Notes: generated by a model from the letters alone, not told the origin. Counted from the first letter of the stretch, positions 50,900-60,383 are shown. The stretch: DNA of 64,000 nucleotides from Pelagimonas sp017744045 (GCF_017744045.1 NZ_JAGHRD010000006.1); one strand, 5' to 3'. Translations and numbers: made by a program.

Positions 50900-52144
50900 T
50901 TAGATTAGCGAGCGCAACATAGACGTGTTGCCCTGAATGACCGAGTTCAATTCGACAATACGAGCAAGGCGTTGTTCGATTTCGTTTTGGCAGGCATCCA
51001 GTTGATCAACGATCCCCGAAAGGGCTGTACCTGAGTTGGACAAAGAGGCGCTTTCAATCTTGCACATCATCCGGGTCGAGCTGAGGCCGGTCACATAGCG
51101 TTTCATATCCAGAACACTGCGGCCAAATCGTTTGGCTTCATTTTCGACACTGCTAAGCGCCTCTGCTGTCTGCTCAAGATATTTTTGGCGCAGTTTTTCG
51201 AGTTGCGCGATTTCGGTCTCAACCACGACCTCATCCGGATAGGCAGCACCGTTATTGCGGAATAAATCAGCCATTTCGTTTTCCAGCGCCATAGCAAAAC
51301 CCAGGAACTGACCTTGCAAAATGGCGTCGCGGATGCGGGCAAAGACGCAGGCATCGCCGTCAACAAAGGTCGAGACCCATGTCGACATCTCTTCGAGCAT
51401 CTGGCTGTAATTGACCGAGATCGCGCTGATGGGACCGCCGGCGTTTTCCAGACGAGAGGCAATAATGCGCATATTCATCGGGACTGTGCGGATGGCTTTG
51501 AACGCCTCGGTCATTTCGGTCGTTTCGACCTGTACCTGCTCAATCGCGCGGGACATATCCAAAAAGCGTTTTTGCAGCTGATCAACCGGCCGCCCCAACC
51601 CCCGGGCGCGCATTTCGAATTCTGCTGCGATTGCCGTCGCCTGGAAGGCAGCATAGCTGCTGAACCCGCGTTCTTGTAATTTGCGCAGCAGCAAGTCGGC
51701 GCTGTCTTTCGGAGACATGCCTTTGGCTTCCTCCTCGAGCATCTCTTTGTAGATCTGCACCATGGTTTGATGATGCTCCGACGTGGGTTTGATCCGCGTC
51801 GACAAATACCCGCCCTCGGTTTTCGACATCAGCGCCATAACCCAATAGAACCGGCCATCTTTACGTTTGTTGTTGATATAAGCCGCAACCGTTTCGCCGG
51901 CTTTCAACTTGGACCAAACAAACTCAAAAGCACCGCGCGGCATTTCTGGGTGACGGACAATCTTGTGCGGAGCGCCAAGCAGTTCATCCCAATCGTACCC
52001 GGATACGCGATGAAAAACCTCATTCCCCGCAAGAATAACGCCCCGTTCATCCGTGCGAGAAAAGAACATCTCGGACAGTTGAAACAACGCCTCAGAGGTG
52101 GCTGTTTTCGCCTCGGCGGCGAATTGCGGGCTAAGTTCGGTCAT
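50900..52144 (-). CDS. PAS-domain protein with a long helical C-terminus
   Basis: The 414-residue protein has an Aer-like PAS domain at about 25-120: VILAGNEVFHRVSGYDWDEL, RHPEMPRGAFEFVWSKLKAG and NKRKDGRFYWVMALM. The rest is mainly helical and has no membrane segment, kinase, GGDEF or intact chemotaxis signalling hairpin that I can see. It may sense redox or a ligand and act by protein contact. GAGGAAC lies upstream of the ATG at 52144. The output is unknown. Confidence 0.75.
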   Translation of the reverse strand: MTELSPQFAAEAKTATSEALFQLSEMFFSRTDERGVILAGNEVFHRVSGYDWDELLGAPHKIVRHPEMPRGAFEFVWSKLKAGETVAAYINNKRKDGRFYWVMALMSKTEGGYLSTRIKPTSEHHQTMVQIYKEMLEEEAKGMSPKDSADLLLRKLQERGFSSYAAFQATAIAAEFEMRARGLGRPVDQLQKRFLDMSRAIEQVQVETTEMTEAFKAIRTVPMNMRIIASRLENAGGPISAISVNYSQMLEEMSTWVSTFVDGDACVFARIRDAILQGQFLGFAMALENEMADLFRNNGAAYPDEVVVETEIAQLEKLRQKYLEQTAEALSSVENEAKRFGRSVLDMKRYVTGLSSTRMMCKIESASLSNSGTALSGIVDQLDACQNEIEQRLARIVELNSVIQGNTSMLRSLI

Positions 52145-52210
52145 TGAAAGTTCCTCGGACACCGGGTTTGCCAAAGACAATCGGACGGAAGCCTTTCGAA
52201 AAAATGAAAA

Positions 52211-52236
52211 CCGCAGGCCCGAATACAGGCCTGCGG
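52211..52236 (-). terminator. Terminator of the polyamine transporter operon
   Basis: CCGCAGGCC (52211-52219) pairs with GGCCTGCGG (52228-52236) and, on the minus strand, is followed by TTTT. Confidence 0.85.
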
Positions 52237-52277
52237 AGAAAAATTGCCAAAAATTGGAACGAAACGGTTTTCCGGGC

Positions 52278-53294
52278 TTAGCTTGGGCTCATGCCCCGCA
52301 GCTTCTCGGACCGGCGTCGCAGGATTTCCACAGTGGTCAGCAGCGCAATCGAGATCGCCACCAGGATCGTCGCCACCGCAAGAATCGTCGGGCTGATCTG
52401 TTCCCGCAAGCCGGTGAACATCTGCCAGGGCAAGGTCTGTTGCTTGGCCGAACCCACAAAGATGACCACCACAACCTCGTCAAAGGAGGTGATAAAGGCA
52501 AAGAGGCCTCCAGAAATCACGCCTGGCAGGATCAGCGGCATCTGAACCCGGAAAAAGGTCGTGACCGGATCTGCCCCCATATTGGCCGCCGCTCGGGTCA
52601 GCGAGCGGTCAAAGCCAACCAGCGTTGCCGTCACAGTGATGATCACAAAAGGAATCCCAAGCGCCGCATGGGCCAGAACCACGCCGAAATAGGTGCCCTG
52701 CAATCCGATCCGGCTGTAAAAGAAGTACATGCCAGCGGCCGAAATAATCAGCGGCACAATCATCGGTGAAATCATGATCGCCATGATGGCGCGGCGGAAA
52801 GGCACGTGAGATTGGCTCAGACCAATCGCGGCCAATGTGCCAAAGCTGACCGATAACAGTGTCGCCATAGGCGCAATCTTGAGCGAGTTGCGCAGCGCCA
52901 CCATCCAGTCGCCAGTCGCGCCCGTCAGCTTGCCGATGATCAAACCGAACAGGCCAAAGACCAAAACCGGAATGATCGAGGTCGCAGTCAAACCGCCACG
53001 GCGATAGGCCCCAAAAGCGGCCCAGGCGACGCCAATCGCCAAACCAACCCACAAGCCGGTCACAGGATTGCCATCGCTCCCCAACATGTCGCGGTAATGC
53101 TTGAGGCTGTATCCCTCTGGATCCAGACGCAGCATTTCCGGCGTGAAGGTAAAGAAGTCCTGCGCATTAAAGCTCAGCGGCATCACGATGATGATGGGCG
53201 TGATCAGGAAGATAAAGATCAGCGCGCAGATCACACGGAAAGAATAGTACCAGACGCGCTGGGGCGTGGTGGCATAAGGAGGAAGTCCGCTCAT
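52278..53294 (-). CDS. potC: ABC transporter permease, PotC type
   Basis: The 338-residue protein has about seven helices and the permease signature AAANMGADPVTTFFRVQMPL near 232-251. The family imports polyamines or related cations. It is longer than E. coli PotC by an inserted hydrophobic stretch near 70-110. It ends the operon, 5 bases after potB-like. The substrate is inferred from the operon type only. Confidence 0.85.
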   Translation of the reverse strand: MSGLPPYATTPQRVWYYSFRVICALIFIFLITPIIIVMPLSFNAQDFFTFTPEMLRLDPEGYSLKHYRDMLGSDGNPVTGLWVGLAIGVAWAAFGAYRRGGLTATSIIPVLVFGLFGLIIGKLTGATGDWMVALRNSLKIAPMATLLSVSFGTLAAIGLSQSHVPFRRAIMAIMISPMIVPLIISAAGMYFFYSRIGLQGTYFGVVLAHAALGIPFVIITVTATLVGFDRSLTRAAANMGADPVTTFFRVQMPLILPGVISGGLFAFITSFDEVVVVIFVGSAKQQTLPWQMFTGLREQISPTILAVATILVAISIALLTTVEILRRRSEKLRGMSPS

Positions 53295-53299
53295 ATCAG

Positions 53300-54562
53300 T
53301 TACCCCAGTTTCACGTTGTCGATGCCGACGATCTTGTCATAGGCCCAGTAGAGGATCAGAACGACCGCCAAGAGAATGGCTCCAAGCGCCGCCGCAAGTC
53401 CCCAGTTAAGCGAGGATGAAATGTGGAAGGCGATCCGGTTCGAAATGAACGTCCCCGTGGTGCCGCCGACCAAAGCCGGCGTGATGTAGTAGCCAATCGC
53501 CAGAATAAAGACGAGGATACTGCCCGCCCCGATCCCTGGAATGGATTGCGGGAAATAGACGCGCCAGAAGGCTGTCCAATTCGTCGCGCCCAAGGACTTG
53601 GCCGCGCGCAGATAGCTTGGCGGAATGGTCTGCATCACCGAATACATTGGCAGGATCATGAAAGGCAGCAGGATATGGGTCATCGCCACGATGGTACCAA
53701 ACTGGTTGTTGATCATGACTAATCGGCTGTCATCGGCGACGAATCCTATCCAGACCAGCACATCGTTGATCACCCCCTGTTGTTGCAGCATGATCTTCCA
53801 GGCTGAGGTTCGCACCAGCAGCGAGGTCCAGAAGGGCAGCAAGACAAGGATCATCAGCAGGTTGGCGTGGCGCGCGGGCAGGTTGGCCAGCAACCAGGCC
53901 ACCGGATAGCCCAAGGCAATACAGCTCAGCGTGATGATCAAGGACATTTTCATCGTGCGCCAGAACAGGATACCGTAGATCTGTTCGTTTTCCGGGCGCA
54001 TTTCGGCCCCGTTTGTTCCGACCTGCATATCGACTGCATTCAGGTAATAGCCCTGGGTCACACGCGGCGAATAGGTCTTAATCGTGCGCCAGACTTCGGG
54101 ATCACCCCAGCCTTTGTGCACGTCGATCAGTTGCTCTTTCCAGGGGCCATCCTCTTCGACGTTCCACTTCTTGGCCTTACGCCCGGATTTGCGGAAAAGC
54201 GAGGAAATCCCCGGTTGTTCATAGTTCAGGCGCACCCCAACCTTTGTGTGGGTTTTCTCTTGTGCCGCCTGCTGCAGATCGGCCGCCATCGCGGCATAAA
54301 CCGCCTCATCCGGCAGTTCACCACTATCCGCATCCCAATCCTGCAAGGCGAAAACCGTACGCGGCAGGACTTCACCGACAATCTTGTTGTCCACCGAGCG
54401 GTAAAGCATATCCGCCACGGGCAGAATGAATGTCAGCATGATAAACAGCAAAAGTGGGGCGATCAGCATCAGCGCCCGCATCTTTTCACGGCGCAGCGCA
54501 CGTGCCAAAGAGCGTTTAAGTGGCGTGCCGTCAGCCGCCAGCATGGGTTCGGAATTGCTCAT
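53300..54562 (-). CDS. potB: ABC transporter permease, PotB type
   Basis: The 420-residue protein has a long periplasmic insertion (about 70-180) between its first helix and the usual permease core, which contains AAKSLGATNWTAFWRVYFPQ near 318-337. PotB proteins are normally near 280-310 residues. The ATG at 54562 overlaps the stop of the DUF1330 gene by one base, so translation is coupled. Confidence 0.85.
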   Translation of the reverse strand: MSNSEPMLAADGTPLKRSLARALRREKMRALMLIAPLLLFIMLTFILPVADMLYRSVDNKIVGEVLPRTVFALQDWDADSGELPDEAVYAAMAADLQQAAQEKTHTKVGVRLNYEQPGISSLFRKSGRKAKKWNVEEDGPWKEQLIDVHKGWGDPEVWRTIKTYSPRVTQGYYLNAVDMQVGTNGAEMRPENEQIYGILFWRTMKMSLIITLSCIALGYPVAWLLANLPARHANLLMILVLLPFWTSLLVRTSAWKIMLQQQGVINDVLVWIGFVADDSRLVMINNQFGTIVAMTHILLPFMILPMYSVMQTIPPSYLRAAKSLGATNWTAFWRVYFPQSIPGIGAGSILVFILAIGYYITPALVGGTTGTFISNRIAFHISSSLNWGLAAALGAILLAVVLILYWAYDKIVGIDNVKLG

Positions 54563-54855
54563 CAGGTGCCCTCGACCACATAGATTAGGCTATCAGCAGT
54601 GCGGCGGCGGATCTCGGCAACCTCTTGGTAATCCGGATCATTATAGGCCTTCAACGCCTGCTCATAGCTTGGAAATTCAATAACGACATGGCGCTGTGTT
54701 GCGGGGGCTTCGCCCTCAACTGTCTGCGACTGCCCGCCTCGGATCACAAATTTCGCTCCAAAACCTTCCAGGATCGGCGTGTCTTTGACCACGTATTCCT
54801 TATAGGCTTCCGGCTCTCTCACGGTGATATGGGCGATAATGTAACCCTTGGGCAT
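54562..54855 (-). CDS. DUF1330-family protein
   Basis: The 97-residue protein begins MPKGYIIAHITVREPEAYKE and has VVIEFPSYEQALKAYNDPDY near 57-76, the DUF1330 marks of a dimeric ferredoxin-like fold. Its function is unknown. It sits between the binding-protein gene and potB-like in one operon, which is unusual for this family. Confidence 0.88.
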   Translation of the reverse strand: MPKGYIIAHITVREPEAYKEYVVKDTPILEGFGAKFVIRGGQSQTVEGEAPATQRHVVIEFPSYEQALKAYNDPDYQEVAEIRRRTADSLIYVVEGT

Positions 54856-54910
54856 GTCGCGCCTTTCGTCTGGTGGGGCCTTTGGCAGTCACGCCGCCAA
54901 AGGCAAGATG

Positions 54911-54932
54911 TAGGGTGGGGTTTCACCCCACC
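54911..54932. repeat. Family B short hairpin
   Basis: GGTGGGGT-TTC-ACCCCACC at about 54914-54932, preceded by TAG and followed by ATCCC, shares its core with hairpins at 35421 and 42206. It lies between the binding-protein stop and the DUF1330 gene. Confidence 0.5.
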
Positions 54933-54950
54933 ATCCCGTTGGTTTTGGGA

Positions 54951-56057
54951 TTACTTGGCCAGCCACGCCTGGAATTTTGCGTCCAGATCATCGCGGTTGT
55001 CGGCCCACCATTCGTAGTCATAGACATGCACGTTGCCAGCATTGGCAGGGTCGGTTGGCATGTGAGGTGCCATGTCGATGCCCAGCTCTTCGTGCTTGCC
55101 AACCAGCGGCGCAGACGAGGCGCGTGCCGGACCGTAAGAGATGTACTTGGCCTGATCCGCCAGACGCTGAGTGTCTGTTGCGAATTTCAGGAAGTCCATG
55201 ACGCGTGCCTTGCGGTCAGCCGGCAGGTTGGCAGGAACAATCCAGCCGTCCAGGTCAAAGGACTGCATGTCCCAGAGCATGCCAATCGGCTGGTTCTGCT
55301 CGGCGATGGCCGAGAACAGACGACCGTTATAGGTCGAGCCCATGACAACTTCGCCATCTGCCAGCAGCTGAGGTGTTTCCGCACCGGCGGTCCACCAGAC
55401 AACCTGGTCCTTGATGGTGTCCAGCTTGGCCAGAGCGCGATCTACGCCTTCCGGGGTGCTCAGAGTGTCATAGATTGCGTCTTTTTCAACGCCATCGCAG
55501 TACAGGGCCCATTCCATGTTGTCGATCGGACGCTTTTGCAGCGCGCGCTTGCCAGGATAGGCTTCGAGATCAAAGATCGCGCAGATTTCGGTTGGGGCCG
55601 TGTCGCCAACCAGATCGGTGCGGTAGCCGAAAGTGGTCGAGTAAACGATCTGAGGGACAAAGCAGTCAGACACGATCAGGTCGCCAAAATCGTCAGAGGC
55701 CGAGGTGCCATCAGGGGCAGAGGCCAGAACGTCGTCATGTGCCAGCTCTTCGGCCAGACCTTCGTCACACAGACGCATGGAGTCAGAGGCCACAACGTCA
55801 ACCAGATCCCAGGTTACATTGCCCGCTTCGTCCATGGCGCGCAGCTTGGCAACCGCCTCGCCCGAGCTTTCGTCCCAGGTCACGGTCACGCCAGGATTGG
55901 CGGCCAGATAGGGCTCGACATAGGCTTTGTTCTGGCTGGCCTGATAGGCACCACCCCAGGAAACCAGTGTCATTTCCATAGCCATATCTTCGGCGACAAC
56001 GGCACCGGCAGCCACGGTCAGCGCGGTCGACGCCATCAGTGTCTTGGTGAGTTTCAT
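54951..56057 (-). CDS. Periplasmic substrate-binding protein, PotD/PotF type
   Basis: The 368-residue protein has a signal peptide (MKLTKTLMASTALTVAAGAV) and the extracellular solute-binding family 1 pattern: LVSWGGAYQASQNKAYVEPY near 31-50, then a two-lobe fold with WWTAGAETPQLLADGEVVMG. The ligand is probably a polyamine or related amine, but residues that decide it are not clear. It follows the ATPase gene after 112 bases. Confidence 0.88.
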   Translation of the reverse strand: MKLTKTLMASTALTVAAGAVVAEDMAMEMTLVSWGGAYQASQNKAYVEPYLAANPGVTVTWDESSGEAVAKLRAMDEAGNVTWDLVDVVASDSMRLCDEGLAEELAHDDVLASAPDGTSASDDFGDLIVSDCFVPQIVYSTTFGYRTDLVGDTAPTEICAIFDLEAYPGKRALQKRPIDNMEWALYCDGVEKDAIYDTLSTPEGVDRALAKLDTIKDQVVWWTAGAETPQLLADGEVVMGSTYNGRLFSAIAEQNQPIGMLWDMQSFDLDGWIVPANLPADRKARVMDFLKFATDTQRLADQAKYISYGPARASSAPLVGKHEELGIDMAPHMPTDPANAGNVHVYDYEWWADNRDDLDAKFQAWLAK

Positions 56058-56169
56058 AGTATACTCCCTAAAGTACCCGTTTTATTGGATGAGAGCCACG
56101 TCACGGGCTTGACCTGACCCCTCAACAAGACCCCGCGACACCGGTGCCGCGAGGCAGTTCTCTTCCTGC

Positions 56170-57273
56170 TCAGGTCGCGTCCAGCGCCCGGCAATCCTCT
56201 GGCAACCAGCCGATCTCGATCTGCGCGCCGGGCTCCAGGCGCACTTGATCCGGTGCGTTGCGAGTTTTGATGATGAATTCATCATTCCCGGCCACGCGCA
56301 GACGCGTGCGGAAGATGTCACCCATGTAGATGAATTCCAGAACCTCGGCCTTGAGCGTATGCACACCCTCTTGCAGGCGGTTCTTGTCAACTTCGACGCG
56401 TTCCGGGCGGATCGAGACGCGGGTGCGTTCCCCAACCGAAGTCACGTTGATCGGCGTTGCATCCAGCTCTTCGCCGTCATCCAGGCGGACCACGCAAGTA
56501 TCGCCCTTCATCTCGGTCACCACGCCCTCAAGCGTGTTATTTTCACCGATGAACTGCGCCACAAAGCTGTTTTCAGGCTTTTCATAAAGCAGATCCGGCG
56601 GCGCCAGCTGTTGAATGCGACCATCGTTGAACACCGCGACACGGTCCGACATGGTCAGCGCCTCGGTCTGGTCATGGGTCACGTAAACGGTTGTGATGCC
56701 CAGCTCATGTGCCAGATGGGTGATCTCGAATTGCATCTTTTCGCGCAACTGTTTGTCCAGTGCGCCCAGAGGTTCATCCATCAAGACCAGCTCGGGCTCA
56801 AACACCAGAGCGCGGGCCAGGGCGACACGTTGTTGCTGACCACCCGAGAGCTGCGCCGGACGACGGCCGCCAAAGGCCCCCATCTCAACCATGTCCAAAG
56901 CCCGCTTCACCTTCTCTTCGCGCTCAGACTTGCCCATCTTGCGCACTTCCAAAGGAAAGCTCAGGTTTTCGGCAATGGTCATATGCGGGAAGAGGGCGTA
57001 GTTCTGGAACACCATGCCAATGCCGCGTTTATGCGGTGGGATGTTGTTGATGCTCACGCCATCAAGAAGAATATCACCATGGGTCGCAGTCTCAAATCCC
57101 GCCAGCATCATCAGGCAAGTTGTCTTGCCTGACCCCGAGGGCCCCAGCATTGTCAGAAACTCGCCCTTAGGCATCGAGAGGTTGAGGTCTTTCACGACGA
57201 GCGTCTCGCCGTCATAGCTCTTTTGCACGCGTTCAAATGCGACAAACGCGTCGCTGTTTCCCGAATCGGCCAA
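56170..57273 (-). CDS. potA: ABC transporter ATPase, PotA type
   Basis: The 367-residue ATPase has Walker A GPSGSGKT at 44-51, the signature LSGGQQQR near 143 and Walker B LVLMDEPLGALD near 163, then a C-terminal TOBE-type regulatory domain with GENNTLEGVV near 241. I chose a TTG at 57273 (MADSGNSDAF) because GGGAG lies 6 bases upstream; a GTG at 57321 would extend the protein by 16 residues. It is the first gene of the operon. Confidence 0.88.
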   Translation of the reverse strand: MADSGNSDAFVAFERVQKSYDGETLVVKDLNLSMPKGEFLTMLGPSGSGKTTCLMMLAGFETATHGDILLDGVSINNIPPHKRGIGMVFQNYALFPHMTIAENLSFPLEVRKMGKSEREEKVKRALDMVEMGAFGGRRPAQLSGGQQQRVALARALVFEPELVLMDEPLGALDKQLREKMQFEITHLAHELGITTVYVTHDQTEALTMSDRVAVFNDGRIQQLAPPDLLYEKPENSFVAQFIGENNTLEGVVTEMKGDTCVVRLDDGEELDATPINVTSVGERTRVSIRPERVEVDKNRLQEGVHTLKAEVLEFIYMGDIFRTRLRVAGNDEFIIKTRNAPDQVRLEPGAQIEIGWLPEDCRALDAT

Positions 57274-57509
57274 AGGCACACTCCCTATGTATCCGCGAAT
57301 TTTCTTCGCTGTCTTAGGCACAAACTAAACCCGGTCAGGCCGCGTGTTGCAACCGTTTCAGAAAAAAATAAATCTAAGAAGGGCGCTTCCGGGAAAAATG
57401 CGCATGAATCCGACATTCGGCAGTCAAATACGTCATTCAAAATTGTGCAAACAAAACATCTGCCTGCAATTATTCCTAACGCGTTGAGGCCGATAGCGCT
57501 GACAAAGCG

Positions 57510-58028
57510 TCAATGACTCAGGGATTCCGCCACAATCACTCGGGTTCCAGGGTGTGCCAGTTGCACAATCCGACTCAGATGGTCGGGTCGAAACGCGATG
57601 CACCCCTCGGTCGGAAACCCGGGTCGTCGCCAGCGATGCAGAAAAATCGCCGACCCGCGGCCCGGAATTGCCTTGGGCCAGTTCCAATCGCTCAGCAAGA
57701 TTAGGTCATATAGGGGGTCGGCACGGCGCAAGTTTTCATGGCTTCCGGTATAAGGTGCACGCACCATTTGATTATAGGTCGGATCAGTCACGTCATCCGA
57801 CCAAAGATCACCGGGCCGGATGGCCCGCGCCCAAGGGGTGGGGGGGGCCATGCGATCGGGGCGGTATAACAGGCCGGTGATGCGATGACAGCCGACAGGG
57901 GTCGCCCCGTCGCCTTCCCGCTTGTCACGGACAATCGCCCCTTTGCCAATCGTACATGGCCAGAGTTGCCCGGCAAAACGCAGCCCCTGCCGCGTCAGCA
58001 CCATATCCATTGGACCTTTGGCAGACAT
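57510..58028 (-). CDS. L,D-transpeptidase-like (YkuD-family) protein
   Basis: The 172-residue protein has the YkuD catalytic motif HRWRRPGFPTEGCIAF at 131-146 with H131 and C143. It lacks an obvious signal peptide, which is common in this short subgroup. Such enzymes cross-link peptidoglycan or lipoproteins, but the exact role is unknown. Its ATG overlaps the stop of the LLM oxidoreductase gene by one base. Confidence 0.82.
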   Translation of the reverse strand: MSAKGPMDMVLTRQGLRFAGQLWPCTIGKGAIVRDKREGDGATPVGCHRITGLLYRPDRMAPPTPWARAIRPGDLWSDDVTDPTYNQMVRAPYTGSHENLRRADPLYDLILLSDWNWPKAIPGRGSAIFLHRWRRPGFPTEGCIAFRPDHLSRIVQLAHPGTRVIVAESLSH

Positions 58029-59029
58029 CAGGCCAGCTCCGTCACTGCAATCTGTTGCATCGCTTGCGCCGCGATTTCAAAACTTCGCATCCGCGCCGCG
58101 TGATCGTGTATTTGCCCGGTGAAAATCATCTCGTCGGGACGATAGCGCTTGATCAAATCGCGCAATTGCAGCTCAACCTGTTGCGGCGTGCCGATCACAC
58201 TGATTTTCAATGCTGCGTCCAAAGCAGGCCAGGCCGATTTCGGCACAACGCTTTCCAAATCATCAATCGGGGCTGGAAGCTTGCCAGGTTTCCCAAGCCG
58301 CAGATTATAAAAGGCTTGCTGCATGGTGGTCCTCAGCCGTTCCGCCTTGGCCTGTGTTTCAGCGGCAAACACATTGACCGCCAACATCGCATGCGGGCGT
58401 GTCAATGTCTCTGAGGGCTGGAAATAGCGCCGATAGACGTCAAACGCCTCGACCAAGGCCGCCGGCGCAAAATGTGAGGCAAAGGCGTAAGGCAAGCCAA
58501 GCTGCGCCGCCACCTGTGCCCCATAAAGGGATGAGCCAAGGATCCACAGCGGCACATGGCTCCCCTCCCCGGGAAAGGCCCGCACCGGGCGTCCCTCAGC
58601 CGGATCCCCCATCATCGCCCGCAGTTCAGCCACCTCACGGGCGAAATTCTCGGCACGCGAAGGGTGAACGCCCAGCGCCTGCATCACAGCGCCATCGCCC
58701 CCCGATGCGCGCCCAAGCCCAAGGTCAATGCGACCGGGATAGAGGGTTTCCAAAGTGCCAAAGGCCTCGGCTACCGCCAAAGGCGCATGGTTGGGCAGCA
58801 TGATACCGCCCGCCCCCACCCGCATCGTCTGCGTCGTCCCGGCCACATGCCCGATCAACACCGCCGTCGCTGCGCTGGCGATCCCGGGCATATTGTGATG
58901 CTCGGCCATCCAATAGCGGTGATAACCCCAACTCTCGGCAGCCTGTGCCAGAGCAACCGTATTGCGAAACGCATCGGCGATCTCCGCGCCCTCTGGCACC
59001 GGAGACAGATCCAACACTGAATAGCGCAT
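58028..59029 (-). CDS. LLM-class flavin-dependent oxidoreductase
   Basis: The 333-residue luciferase-like protein starts MRYSVLDLSPVPEGAEIADA, the common subgroup start, and has YWMAEHHNMPGIA near 42-54 and GRIDLGLGRASGGD near 108-121. It probably binds FMN, but the substrate is unknown. AGAGGAGAAG lies before the ATG at 59029. Confidence 0.85.
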   Translation of the reverse strand: MRYSVLDLSPVPEGAEIADAFRNTVALAQAAESWGYHRYWMAEHHNMPGIASAATAVLIGHVAGTTQTMRVGAGGIMLPNHAPLAVAEAFGTLETLYPGRIDLGLGRASGGDGAVMQALGVHPSRAENFAREVAELRAMMGDPAEGRPVRAFPGEGSHVPLWILGSSLYGAQVAAQLGLPYAFASHFAPAALVEAFDVYRRYFQPSETLTRPHAMLAVNVFAAETQAKAERLRTTMQQAFYNLRLGKPGKLPAPIDDLESVVPKSAWPALDAALKISVIGTPQQVELQLRDLIKRYRPDEMIFTGQIHDHAARMRSFEIAAQAMQQIAVTELA

Positions 59030-59082
59030 CTGCTTCTCCTCTGATACCCAATCTATGCCAGCCAAGTCCTACGACCACCCCT

Positions 59083-59143
59083 GGCTTCTTCTTGGCAAAA
59101 ATACTCCGGGGGAGTCCGCCTTGCGGACGGGGGCAGCGCCCCC
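59083..59143. repeat. Variable-hairpin intergenic repeat, copy 3
   Basis: GGCTTCTTCTTGGCAAAAAT leads to CTCCGGGGGA, the hairpin GTCCGC-CTT-GCGGAC and GGGGGCAGCGCCCCC. Its flanks match the copies at 22664 and 39558, but the hairpin stem is different. It lies just after the ribA stop. Confidence 0.8.
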
Positions 59144-59149
59144 TGCCTG

Positions 59150-60259
59150 CTAAAACATATGCCCAGACTTTGCTGCCTTAACTGCCAAGTAACGTTCATT
59201 CTCAGGCGTCTTTCCAACCTGCAAGGGCACCCGTTCCGCCACGCCAACCCCGCAACGCTCCATCATCGCGATTTTGCCGGGATTATTGGTCAGCAACCGC
59301 ACAGAGGAAAATCCCATCTTCTGCAAGATCGACGCGCCAATTCGAAAATCGCGCTCATCATCTTCAAAGCCCAACCGGTGATTGGCCTCAACCGTGTCAA
59401 AGCCCTGATCCTGCAGCGCATAGGCGCGCATCTTGTTGGCAAGACCAATGCCGCGCCCTTCTTGGTTGAGGTACAGCAAAACACCGGCCCCCTGCTCCCC
59501 CATTGCCGCAAGCGCTGCGTTCAATTGCGGACCACAATCACATTTCAATGAGCCCAGCACATCGCCGGTAAAACAAGCCGAATGCAGGCGCGCCAAAACC
59601 GGGGCGTCACGATCAGGGCGACCAATTTCGACGGCATAATGCTCCTCTCCGCCATCCTCGGGGCGGAAAATATGCAGCCGGGTATTGCGGGCCGCCCGAA
59701 TTGGCACCCGCGCCGCCACCACATTATCGAGCGCCGCCATCTCCATCACATGAGGCGAGGCCAGATCACCCGGCACAACGGTCAGGTTCTCGTCATTGGC
59801 CAAACCCAGCGGATCGTACAGATCCTGGACCAGGACCGCCGGCAAAAGGCGTGCCGATTTCACCAAGGTGATCGCCAGGCGATGCAACTCGCAATTGCCG
59901 CCGCGCCTTGTCTGCAAAGGCCCCTTCATCGGCACCCGCATGTCATCCGCCGGATCAGCCAGAGCCTGCACCCACGCCAAACCCGCGTTATCGGGCAACA
60001 TCACCCGCGCCACATCCCCGTCATAGGCCCGCGCCTTTAACGTCTCGGCCCGTCGCCCGGTCAAAACCAGGTCAACCTCACCACGCGCCATCAAAGTGTC
60101 GTAACGTAATTCACCCGCGGTTTCCGCCGCCATGACCAGCAAAGCACCGCCCCGCCCGGTCAAGACAACCGGGACGCCCATGCGCAAATCTGCCCGCGCC
60201 CGGACCAATATGTCATTCAATAGCGGTTTCAGGCCCAAAACCTTGTTCCCTTGTAACAT
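59150..60259 (-). CDS. ribA: GTP cyclohydrolase II with an extra N-terminal domain
   Basis: RibA opens GTP to begin riboflavin synthesis. The C-terminal half (about 170-369) has the zinc cysteines in HSACFTGDVLGSLKCDCGPQ, the YLNQEGRGIGLANKMRAYAL block and ERVPLQVGKTPENERYL, all near-identical in layout to E. coli RibA. The 369-residue protein has an added domain of about 160 residues, beginning near ARADLRMGVPVVLTG, that looks like a degenerate relative of the DHBP synthase fold but lacks its clear motif. The start at 60259 is uncertain. Confidence 0.9.
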   Translation of the reverse strand: MLQGNKVLGLKPLLNDILVRARADLRMGVPVVLTGRGGALLVMAAETAGELRYDTLMARGEVDLVLTGRRAETLKARAYDGDVARVMLPDNAGLAWVQALADPADDMRVPMKGPLQTRRGGNCELHRLAITLVKSARLLPAVLVQDLYDPLGLANDENLTVVPGDLASPHVMEMAALDNVVAARVPIRAARNTRLHIFRPEDGGEEHYAVEIGRPDRDAPVLARLHSACFTGDVLGSLKCDCGPQLNAALAAMGEQGAGVLLYLNQEGRGIGLANKMRAYALQDQGFDTVEANHRLGFEDDERDFRIGASILQKMGFSSVRLLTNNPGKIAMMERCGVGVAERVPLQVGKTPENERYLAVKAAKSGHMF

Positions 60260-60383
60260 TTGGGCAATTTTTCTGACACATTCTCGCACTTGAAACACGA
60301 GCGCGTGAATTGGTTGCAGCAATCCTTGCCGAGGTGCCAAAATGGGCACATCTGCCGAAAAAGGCAACACGGGAGACCCGGAA

